DNA from: Candidatus Poribacteria bacterium
GTDB taxonomy: Bacteria > Poribacteria > WGA-4E > WGA-3G
Direction: 5' to 3'
Assembly (NCBI GenBank): GCA_022821495.1
Contig: JAJEDN010000013.1
Location: 1 to 62,326 of the forward strand
DNA length: 62,326 bases
The position numbers and the translations under genes are program-made. Position 1 is the first letter of the stretch; each line of letters begins with the position of its first letter. Below are positions 9,182-15,752 of the stretch, piece by piece. Below the pieces are notes generated by a model that worked only from the letters and a program-made list of their open reading frames with translations, was not told the origin of the DNA and did not search any database.

Positions 9182-9513
9182 TCAGGGCTTACGCAACTCT
9201 TTCACTGGCTGGGTTTTCAACCTCGCTTTTTCGTTAGTGTGTAGGGAATTATAGGCTTTACAATCAATTCTTAACTCTTACGAATCCGTCCCTACTGACA
9301 ACCAATAACCCTGAAAAAACGCGATTTTTGGTTGATATGCGAATCAAAATGTGGTATAATATATAAACTAAATTGACGCATAAAATTCCATCTGAACGTC
9401 TAAACGCATATTCAATGCGCGTACATCGGATGGGGTTAACTTAATATTAATCTCTGTTCCCTACTTTTATTGTAATAGTAGTGGGACCATCAGTCCGAAG
9501 AGAGGCATGAAAT
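9182..9513. other. Gene-free stretch holding the promoter and leader of the rpsF operon
   Basis: The first 150 bases show nothing I can name. The promoter lies at 9332-9360. The roughly 150-base leader that follows ends in a stem near 9462-9485 (CCC TACT paired with AGTA, GGG) followed by a CCG trinucleotide (9493-9497 region) close to the rpsF ribosome binding site, loosely like the ribosomal S6:S18 leader motif. Confidence 0.5.
9332..9360 (+). promoter_or_regulatory. Sigma-70-type promoter of the rpsF-ssb-rpsR-rplI-dnaB operon
   Basis: TTGATA at 9332-9337, a 17-base spacer and TATAAT at 9355-9360 with a TGG just before the -10 box. Transcription would start near 9367, giving a leader of about 150 bases before rpsF. 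Confidence 0.75.
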
Positions 9514-10032
9514 TTGAAACCTTACGAACTCCTGCTTATCATTACGCCTGACCATGATGAAAACGCAGCAGAGGCACTTACTGACCAAGTAAAAGGCATC
9601 ATCGAAAGCGGTGGGGCAATCGTAAAAGTCGATCCTTGGGGAAAGAAGCGACTTGCCTATCCAATCCAGAAGCGGAATGAAGGCTATTATGTGCTCTATA
9701 TTTTTGAGAGTGCCCCCAGTTTTGTCGCAGAATTAAACCAGTCTTTGCATGTTATTGAAGCGATTCTACGCTACATGATCGTTCAATACGAAGACGACAT
9801 AAATAAGTTAAAAGCCGAATTAGCTTCCGAGGCAGAACAGCCAACCCCCAAAGCGGAACAACCTACATCCGAAACAGAGCAGTCGACATCTCAGACAGAG
9901 GAATCAACATCAGATGGTGATGCGGCAGAAGTAGAAACTGAAGATGCGACAGATGATGGTAACGCAGAAACTGTAGATGATGATGCAACAGATAATGACG
10001 CAGAGGCTGAAGATACAACAGAGTCTGCTTGA
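9514..10032 (+). CDS. rpsF: Small-subunit ribosomal protein bS6 with a long acidic tail
   Basis: bS6 binds 16S rRNA together with bS18 in the 30S platform. The start is a TTG at 9514: the in-frame codon two before it is a stop, GAAGAGAGG sits 8 bases upstream, and the translation KPYELLLIITPD is the normal bS6 opening. Residues 1-100 make the usual domain (PWGKKRLAYPI, EGYYVLYIFES, LRYMIV). Residues 101-172 are an extra, low-complexity Glu/Asp/Thr/Ser-rich tail with repeated AEQPT/ETEQST units, rich in acid and almost free of hydrophobics. Most bS6 proteins are 95-135 residues; E. coli bS6 also has a short acidic tail that is modified with glutamates. First gene of the ribosomal/replication operon. 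Confidence 0.95.
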   Translation: MKPYELLLIITPDHDENAAEALTDQVKGIIESGGAIVKVDPWGKKRLAYPIQKRNEGYYVLYIFESAPSFVAELNQSLHVIEAILRYMIVQYEDDINKLKAELASEAEQPTPKAEQPTSETEQSTSQTEESTSDGDAAEVETEDATDDGNAETVDDDATDNDAEAEDTTESA

Positions 10033-10120
10033 AATAAGTATCAATCGAATTTTAGACAATGGACATTTGGCTTTTAAATGATGCCAAAAGTTCCGAGTGT
10101 ACACATAGAGAGGAAAAACC

Positions 10121-10594
10121 ATGGCAAGTTACAACCGAGTTATATTGATGGGGAATCTCACCCGAGATCCAGAATTGAAATTTCTACCCAGTGGGACCTC
10201 AGTCGCCAATTTCGGCATCGCTATGAACGAACGCTACACCGACAAACAGACTGGTGAACAGAAGGAGACCCCTTGTTTTGTTGATGTAGAAGCATGGGGT
10301 AGGCAAGCTGAAGTTGTGAACGAATACCTCACGAAGGGGAGTCCCATTTTTATTGAGGGATCTCTTAAATTTGAATCTTGGGAAAGCGAGGACGGTACAA
10401 AACGCAGCCGGCTTCGAGTCAGGGCGTTTCGGATCCAATTAATCGGTGGACGACGCGACGGGGATGAAATGGGTGGCGGTTATGCTGATGCGCAACCTGC
10501 AGCGGCACCAACCCAATCTGAATCTTATTCAGAAGCACCGGCTCCCCAAGCAAGCGATGCCCCCTCCTCAACAGAAGATGACATCCCATTTTAA
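10121..10594 (+). CDS. ssb: Single-stranded DNA-binding protein
   Basis: 157-residue SSB that coats single-stranded DNA in replication and repair. The OB fold starts with NRVILMGNLTRDPELKF and continues through FGIAMNER, CFVDVEAWGRQAEVV and GSPIFIEGSLKFESW. A Gly/Ala/Pro/Ser-rich linker (about residues 118-150) ends in the acidic tip DDIPF, the interaction peptide that recruits other replication proteins. AGAGAGG precedes the ATG. Position between rpsF and rpsR is the widespread bacterial arrangement. Confidence 0.97.
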   Translation: MASYNRVILMGNLTRDPELKFLPSGTSVANFGIAMNERYTDKQTGEQKETPCFVDVEAWGRQAEVVNEYLTKGSPIFIEGSLKFESWESEDGTKRSRLRVRAFRIQLIGGRRDGDEMGGGYADAQPAAAPTQSESYSEAPAPQASDAPSSTEDDIPF

Positions 10595-10625
10595 GTAGAT
10601 GTATCCAACGGAGGACCTTCATTAT

Positions 10626-10640
10626 CCGGAGGTTCTCCGG
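10626..10640 (+). terminator. GC-rich hairpin between ssb and rpsR
   Basis: CCGGAG / CTCCGG, 6 bp with a GTT loop, 32 bases after the ssb stop. It has no strong T-run, so it is better read as an RNA processing or attenuation structure than as a full terminator. Confidence 0.35.
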
Positions 10641-10742
10641 CGTGCTAATTTCTTAATGGAGGTCTTGTAACACACTTACGGACATAGTGCGTCAGAAACG
10701 TTTTGATGCACAATACTCTAAAAAAGAAGGAAGAAAATTAAC

Positions 10743-10943
10743 ATGGCATTCCGTCGCAGGCAGCGCTACCACAAGATTGAATCTTTCGACTACAAAGATG
10801 TAGATATGCTGCGAAAATTTATTAACGAACGTGGGAAAATTGTAAGTCGCCGGGTTACTGGATTATCGGCGAAACAACAGCGAATGGTAACGCGGGCTGT
10901 AAAGCGCGCACGTAACATGGCATTGTTGCCGTTTACACGATAG
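10743..10943 (+). CDS. rpsR: Small-subunit ribosomal protein bS18
   Basis: bS18 pairs with bS6 in the 30S platform. The 66-residue product is slightly short for the family but has the conserved body: [10 protein letters not shown] at the start, IDYKD-like [12 protein letters not shown], then [19 protein letters not shown] and the [14 protein letters not shown] end that contacts rRNA. AAGAAGGAAG lies upstream. The zinc-binding cysteines found in some bS18 proteins are absent. Confidence 0.95.
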   Translation: MAFRRRQRYHKIESFDYKDVDMLRKFINERGKIVSRRVTGLSAKQQRMVTRAVKRARNMALLPFTR

Positions 10944-11001
10944 AAATGGGTTCAGCCATATCCAACTGGCTTCCCTATAAAAATAGTTTAGGTTTACAAT
11001 T

Positions 11002-11448
11002 ATGGAAGTAATTCTAAAGAAAAGCGTTGAAGGGCTCGGGGCACCGGGCGATGTGTTAAAGGTCTCGGACGGATACGCACGCAACTACCTCCTGCCGATG
11101 CAGTTGGCTGTGCATGCAACAGAGCGAAACCGTCGCTATCTGGATCACCAAAAACGAGTCATCGATCAACAAGAATCAAAAAATAGAGAACACGCCCGTG
11201 AAATCGCGTCACAGATTTCCGGTGTTACGTGCACTCTCAAAAGGCGTGCTGGCGAAAACGACCGACTCTTCGGCTCTGTTACCTCTATGGATATTGCTGA
11301 GGCTGTACGCGCTGAAGGCTTTGAATTAGAGCGACGGTTCTTTGAACTCGCAGAACCTATCCGTGAACTCGGTGTATTCATGGTACCAGTCAGATTGCAT
11401 ACAGATGTTGTCGTCGAACTCCGCGTCGTTGTCGAACGTGATGAGTAA
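11002..11448 (+). CDS. rplI: Large-subunit ribosomal protein bL9
   Basis: bL9 of 148 residues. The N-terminal rRNA-binding domain has MEVILKKSVEGLGAPGDVLK and the glycine-rich DGYARNYLLP; a long helix (about residues 40-75) links to the C-terminal domain with LFGSVTSMDIAEAV and VPVRLHTDVVVELRVVV. dnaB starts 2 bases after its stop, pointing to translational coupling. Confidence 0.96.
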   Translation: MEVILKKSVEGLGAPGDVLKVSDGYARNYLLPMQLAVHATERNRRYLDHQKRVIDQQESKNREHAREIASQISGVTCTLKRRAGENDRLFGSVTSMDIAEAVRAEGFELERRFFELAEPIRELGVFMVPVRLHTDVVVELRVVVERDE

Positions 11449-11450
11449 TT

Positions 11451-12785
11451 ATGCAAGCACAGGCGGTTGACTCCCTCTCCGACAAGGAAGCTGAACAAGC
11501 CGTACTCGGGGCAATGATGACCGAGAAGTCGGTTATTCCAAGGGTGATTGCCCTTTTAGGGCATACCTCCGATGCTTTTTTTACAACCGACCATCAACTC
11601 ATCTACACAGCTATCCTTACCGTATATGACCGCGTTAGCAACGCTGATCCGCTTCTCGTCGCCGATGAACTGAAACGTACGAATCAGATCAATCGGACAG
11701 GTGGTACAGGTTATCTCTATGAACTTCAAGCACCTATTGTAGAAACGGAGAGTACGGAGTTTTATGCCGATATTCTGCATGAAAAAGCGACACGTCGCCA
11801 ACTTATCCAAGCAGGCGGGGCAATTCGCGAACTCGCCCAAGACGAAAGCATAGAACTTGCTGAGGTACTCAATCAAGCACAAGAAGCTGTCTTTGAACTC
11901 GGACAAAACGATGCACAGCGCGGGTTTCAGCCTATTAATCCACTGGTCACCACGAGTATCGATGCAATAGAAAAATTATTTCACAAACAAGATCGGTTCT
12001 TAGGTGTTCCTACCGGCTTTATGGATTTCGATCACATGACATCAGGGCTGCAGCCCGGTAACTTTGTTATTATTGCTGCGCGTCCGAGTATGGGAAAGAC
12101 AACCTTGGTCCTGAATATGGCGCAGAATATCGCAATCGACCAAAAACGTCCGGTTGCGATTTTTAGTTTGGAGATGCCAGCACAGGATATCGTCATGCGG
12201 ATGCTATCTGCAGAATCTCATATTGATTTCGGGCGACTCCGAACCGGTAATTTCAGTGAAGATTATTGGCGACCTTTGACAGAGGCTGCTAGTAGATTGT
12301 CTGAAGCCCCCATTCTCATCAATGACAACCGAGGCCTTACTGTTCAGGCACTTCGCGCCGAAGGACGGCGGCTTAAAGGTGAACACGGTGATCTCGCACT
12401 TATTATTGTTGATTATCTGCAGCTCCTCAGAGGGACAGGCAGATACCACGCTCGTGAACAGGAAATCTCCGAAATATCCCGTGCTTTGAAAGTCCTCGCA
12501 TGGGAACTCAACGTACCGATCATCGCTTGCTCCCAGTTGAGCCGCGAAGTGGAACGCCGCCCAGATAAACAACCACAACTCTCAGATTTACGAGAATCCG
12601 GCGCAATTGAACAAGACGCAGACCTCGTCGCCTTTTTATACCGAGAAGATTATTACGAAGACGATGAAGATGCCGACGACCGCGTTGAAGCAAACCTCAT
12701 GATAAAAAAACAGCGTAACGGACCGACAGGAACAGTCGTTTTGTATTTTACTAAAAAGCAGATGCGATTTGAAAACCCGAGTTAA
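11451..12785 (+). CDS. dnaB: Replicative DNA helicase DnaB
   Basis: Hexameric 5'-3' helicase that opens the replication fork, 444 residues, normal length. The N-terminal primase-binding domain starts with EAEQAVLGAMM. The RecA-like domain has GVPTGFMDFDHMTSGLQPG, the Walker A ARPSMGKTT, FSLEMPAQDIVMRML, the Walker B IIVDYLQLL and the arginine-finger region DLRESGAIEQDADLVAFLYR. No intein is present. It is the last housekeeping gene of the rpsF operon, and mlaE follows after 9 bases. Confidence 0.97.
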   Translation: MQAQAVDSLSDKEAEQAVLGAMMTEKSVIPRVIALLGHTSDAFFTTDHQLIYTAILTVYDRVSNADPLLVADELKRTNQINRTGGTGYLYELQAPIVETESTEFYADILHEKATRRQLIQAGGAIRELAQDESIELAEVLNQAQEAVFELGQNDAQRGFQPINPLVTTSIDAIEKLFHKQDRFLGVPTGFMDFDHMTSGLQPGNFVIIAARPSMGKTTLVLNMAQNIAIDQKRPVAIFSLEMPAQDIVMRMLSAESHIDFGRLRTGNFSEDYWRPLTEAASRLSEAPILINDNRGLTVQALRAEGRRLKGEHGDLALIIVDYLQLLRGTGRYHAREQEISEISRALKVLAWELNVPIIACSQLSREVERRPDKQPQLSDLRESGAIEQDADLVAFLYREDYYEDDEDADDRVEANLMIKKQRNGPTGTVVLYFTKKQMRFENPS

Positions 12786-12794
12786 ACAAAAAAT

Positions 12795-13619
12795 ATGAAT
12801 CAGCAATCCGCTACACACGAATCCTCCGGCGGCTTTCGTGCCTTAATTAAAATTCGGTTGCACAATACGCTTACCGAGGTTGGACAAGCCTTTACACTTT
12901 TTTTTCAAACACTTATTCAAATCTTCCGTCCTCCTTTTCAGTTCGATCTACTCGTCAAGCAGTTACTGTTGATCGGTTTCAACTCTTTGGGTGTCGTCAT
13001 TGTCTCAGGATTTTTCACAGGGATGGTATTGGGTGTGCAAGGATACATCCAACTCAAACCGTATGCGGTGGAAGGCTCAGTTGCAAGGTTTGTCTGTGTA
13101 TCTATTGTTAAAGAATTAGGACCGATGATTACAGCGTTTGTGCTTGCCGGACGTATCGGCGCCTCAATTACTGCCGAACTTTCAACGATGAAAGTTACAG
13201 AGCAAATTGACGCACTCGAAGTGATGGGAACGAATCCTGTTAAATATTTAGTAGTCCCTCGTTTCCTCGCGTGTTCCTTTATGCTACCGACGTTGACTAT
13301 CTTCTCAACCTTCGCAGGTATTGCTGGCGGTTTTGTTGCTGTTGTTACCTTGTTTGATGTAAACGGTTACTTTTTTCTTTTGGAAGTTCAAAAAAATCTT
13401 TTTGTCGGTAGTGTCCTGATTAGCCTAATTAAAGCAACCTCCTTCGGCATGGCGATTGCGGCGGTCGGCTGCTATAAAGGATTTAGTATCTCAACTGCAG
13501 GTGGTGCTGAAGGCGTTGGCACCGCTACAACGGGTTCCGCTGTTATTTCTCTCATCGCTATTCTTATTTTAGATTTCGTTTTAAACCATGTCCTTTTTAA
13601 CATCTTAGGACTCATCTAA
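12795..13619 (+). CDS. mlaE: MlaE-family permease of a lipid-transport ABC system
   Basis: Integral membrane permease of the MlaE/YrbE family, 274 residues, moving phospholipids between the inner membrane and an MCE protein in the periplasm. Five or so hydrophobic segments are seen (for example LLLIGFNSLGVVIVSGFFTG and LACSFMLPTLTIFSTF). Family signatures are KELGPMITAFVLAGRIGASI, the adjoining AELSTMKVTEQIDALEVMG (coupling helix to the ATPase) and GAEGVGTATTGSAV. Its partners mlaF (14972) and mlaD (15753) are downstream but cut off by an IS200/IS605-like element. It starts 9 bases after dnaB, so it may ride on the rpsF operon transcript. Confidence 0.93.
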   Translation: MNQQSATHESSGGFRALIKIRLHNTLTEVGQAFTLFFQTLIQIFRPPFQFDLLVKQLLLIGFNSLGVVIVSGFFTGMVLGVQGYIQLKPYAVEGSVARFVCVSIVKELGPMITAFVLAGRIGASITAELSTMKVTEQIDALEVMGTNPVKYLVVPRFLACSFMLPTLTIFSTFAGIAGGFVAVVTLFDVNGYFFLLEVQKNLFVGSVLISLIKATSFGMAIAAVGCYKGFSISTAGGAEGVGTATTGSAVISLIAILILDFVLNHVLFNILGLI

Positions 13620-13703
13620 TCGGTACCGTTTCAAGGTCGGTTTTACAGACTACCAAGAAATCGTTCCTACCAGAAGAACTTCGTTTTCTGGCACCTCTTG
13701 TAT

Positions 13704-13919
13704 TCAGCAATGTCAATAACCCCCTGCTAAAGCACGGGGCTTGTGCGAAGCGTACACCAAACGTTCACTCCAGAAGTTAAACCGTTGACTACAGTAAAAT
13801 ATCGCAGTATCTTGGCGTGGTAGCCAATCCTATGTTTCGGATACTCCCCTCGTCTGATTCCACTTGGATACTTCGATCTGGAAGGGGCAATACATAACCC
13901 GAAAGGGAGATTACAAACT
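13704..13919 (+). ncRNA. Candidate omega RNA (guide RNA) of the IsrB element
   Basis: The 200 bases before the IsrB gene contain no ORF but many stems: CCCC.TGC-TAAA-GCA.GGGG at 13720-13739 (one C-C mismatch), TTGGC/GCCAA around 13812-13827, ATCC/GGAT around 13828-13842, a long-range CCCCT/AGGGG (about 13846-13887) and CCC-GAAA-GGG (13898-13907) just before the start codon. IscB and IsrB proteins are known to use an RNA encoded directly upstream, with the guide at its 5' end reading out of the element's left flank; here that would be the bases before about 13720. The transcript limits are inferred. Confidence 0.55.
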
Positions 13920-14942
13920 ATGTTTGTTCCTGTAAAAAGTAAGTCAGGCAAGAAGTTGATGCCTACAAAATCCAACAAGGCGGGTCTGCTGATTAAGAAA
14001 GGATTGGCAACGCCTTACTGGTCTAATGGTATATTCTGTATTAGGCTGAACTATGAACCAGAAACCGACTATACGCAAGAGATTGCTGTAGGTGTTGACC
14101 CCGGCAGTAAGAAAGAGGGTTTTACAGTCAAGTCGGAATCTCACACCTATCTCAACGTTCAGACAGATGCCCACAGCAAAGTCGGTAAGAAAGTAGAAAA
14201 GCGTCGTGAGTTGCGTAGAGGGCGCAGGTCTCGGAAATGCCCAAACCGGAAGAATAGAACCAACCGACTTGCCAACCGAGATCGTATCCCCGCAGGCACG
14301 CGTGCGAGATGGGACTGGAAACGCCGTATTCTTGACTGGCTATCTAAACTCTATCCAATCACATACGTCTGTGTAGAGGATATAAAAGCGCGGACAATAA
14401 AACGTGCTAAGAAATGGAATCAGTCCTTTAGTCCACTTGAAGTGGGTAAGCAGTGGTTCTATACTGAAATAGAAAAACGTTGGAAACTGCGAACCGTTCA
14501 AGGGTGGGAAACCAAGGAGATACGCGATAGGCTTGGACTTAAAAAGTCGTCTAATAAACTATCAGAAACCTTTGACGCACATTGTGTTGATTCTTGGTGC
14601 TTGGCGTATCAGACAGTGGGTGGAGAAGATATACCTGATAACAGAGATATATTCTGTATAGCCCCTATACCGATTCGTAGACGAGAACTCCATAGACAAA
14701 ATCCACAGAAAGGTGGGGAACGCCCACGTTATGGGGGAACTACTTGGAACGGATTGATAAAGAACACTCTCGTGAAACATGTTAGACATGGATTAACCCG
14801 TATTAGTGGTTTTAGCAAACAAGGTATTTCGCTATATTCTTTAGAAGGGAAACGCCTCTGCCAAAACGCAAAAACACAAGATTTTAGGGTGCTAACACGC
14901 CTGAATTTCAACTATAGGAGCGGTGTTTCCTCCCCCCACTAA
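13920..14942 (+). CDS. IsrB-type RNA-guided RuvC nuclease (IscB relative without HNH domain)
   Basis: 340-residue protein with the order of parts known for IsrB: a PLMP-type domain at the N-terminus (KKLMPT, residues 11-16), RuvC-I with Asp60 in VGVDPGSKK, an arginine-rich bridge helix with the RRxRR pattern (about 94-105), RuvC-II with Glu153 in VCVEDIKA, and RuvC-III with His221 and Asp224 in FDAHCVDSWC. The space between RuvC-II and RuvC-III (about 65 residues) has no HNH cysteines or histidines, which separates it from IscB. The C-terminal part has RRRELHRQNPQKGG and KRLCQNAK, as in RRXRR-domain proteins. IsrB proteins studied so far nick DNA with an omega RNA. All RuvC residues are kept, so it may be active. 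Its stop lies within the right-end hairpin. Confidence 0.85.
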   Translation: MFVPVKSKSGKKLMPTKSNKAGLLIKKGLATPYWSNGIFCIRLNYEPETDYTQEIAVGVDPGSKKEGFTVKSESHTYLNVQTDAHSKVGKKVEKRRELRRGRRSRKCPNRKNRTNRLANRDRIPAGTRARWDWKRRILDWLSKLYPITYVCVEDIKARTIKRAKKWNQSFSPLEVGKQWFYTEIEKRWKLRTVQGWETKEIRDRLGLKKSSNKLSETFDAHCVDSWCLAYQTVGGEDIPDNRDIFCIAPIPIRRRELHRQNPQKGGERPRYGGTTWNGLIKNTLVKHVRHGLTRISGFSKQGISLYSLEGKRLCQNAKTQDFRVLTRLNFNYRSGVSSPH

Positions 14943-14971
14943 AGTAGGAAGTTTCCACACCGAAGATTTTG

Positions 14972-15751
14972 ATGATTTCAGTTAAAAATATCACTAAAAA
15001 TTTTGGCGGAAAAAATGTCTTAAACGGACTAAGCCTTGAGATTCCACACGGCGAGACACTCGTCATTATGGGACGGAGCGGGTGTGGCAAGAGTGTACTC
15101 CTCAAAATCATTGCTGGACTCATTGCTGCCGATTCTGGTGAAATTTGGTTCGATGGCACAGAAATATCGAAACTGAAAACCAAAAAAATGAATCTTCTCC
15201 GTCAAAAGATTGGAATGTTATTCCAATCTGCTGCCTTGTTCGATTCGATGACTGTCGCTGAAAACGTCGCCTTTATGCTCGATCAACATACAAACTACAG
15301 CAAACAAGAAATGCGTAAAATTGTTGATGAGAAACTCGAACTTGTTGATTTAGAAGGCGTTCAGGACCTACGACCCGCCGAATTAAGCGGCGGCATGCGA
15401 AAACGGGTTGGGCTCGCTCGCGCACTCGCTTTTAATCCAGAAGTCATTTTATACGATGAACCGACAACCGGACTTGACCCAGTTACCTGCACTGAAATTA
15501 ATCAACTCATCCGGGACCTGCACGAACGGCTGCAAGTCACCTCCGTTGTCGTAACACACGATATGCACAGTGCCTTTAGCGTCGCAACACGAATGGCTAT
15601 GATCCATGAAGGTAAGCAGATCGCTTATGGAAGCCCTGACGAAATTATTAACATTGATAACCCCATTCTACAACAGTTTGTGCTATTTGGAGCACCCGAC
15701 CAAATTCTCAATATGGAAAACCCTATCTTGAAAGAGTACATCGGGAGATAA
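14972..15751 (+). CDS. mlaF: MlaF-type ABC ATPase with a duplicated C-terminal tail
   Basis: Cytoplasmic ATPase that powers MlaE-family lipid transport, 259 residues from the ATG at 14972 (a TTG directly before it is also in frame). It has the Walker A MGRSGCGKS, the Q-loop in LFQSAALFDSMTV, the signature ELSGGMRKRVGLARAL, Walker B VILYDEPTTGLDP and the H-loop VVTHD. The end is unusual: two consecutive 20-residue units, GSPDEIINIDNPILQQFVLF and GAPDQILNMENPILKEYIGR, are clearly a tandem duplication. The ribosome binding site is poor (GAAG), probably because the mobile element replaced the native upstream sequence. Confidence 0.93.
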   Translation: MISVKNITKNFGGKNVLNGLSLEIPHGETLVIMGRSGCGKSVLLKIIAGLIAADSGEIWFDGTEISKLKTKKMNLLRQKIGMLFQSAALFDSMTVAENVAFMLDQHTNYSKQEMRKIVDEKLELVDLEGVQDLRPAELSGGMRKRVGLARALAFNPEVILYDEPTTGLDPVTCTEINQLIRDLHERLQVTSVVVTHDMHSAFSVATRMAMIHEGKQIAYGSPDEIINIDNPILQQFVLFGAPDQILNMENPILKEYIGR

Positions 15752-15752
15752 T

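Larger units (their letters stand above)
13700..14966 (+). mobile_element. IS200/IS605-like element of the IsrB (HNH-less IscB) type, without a TnpA transposase
   Basis: The block lies between two genes that are normally adjacent (mlaE and mlaF). It has a structured left part (hairpin at 13720-13739 and more to 13919), one gene (13920-14942) and a right end whose GCGGTG..CACACCG and TTTCCT..AGGAAG complementary parts (about 14930-14962) look like the subterminal hairpins of IS200/IS605 elements. No Y1 transposase is present, so the element would depend on one in trans. Both boundaries are estimates: the left could be anywhere from about 13630 to 13719, and the right end lies just before the mlaF start at 14972. 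Confidence 0.7.

Noticed and set aside
13727..13978. Minus-strand open frame over the region before the IsrB gene
   Set aside because: It has no protein-like features and overlaps the structured RNA region; better explained as omega RNA.
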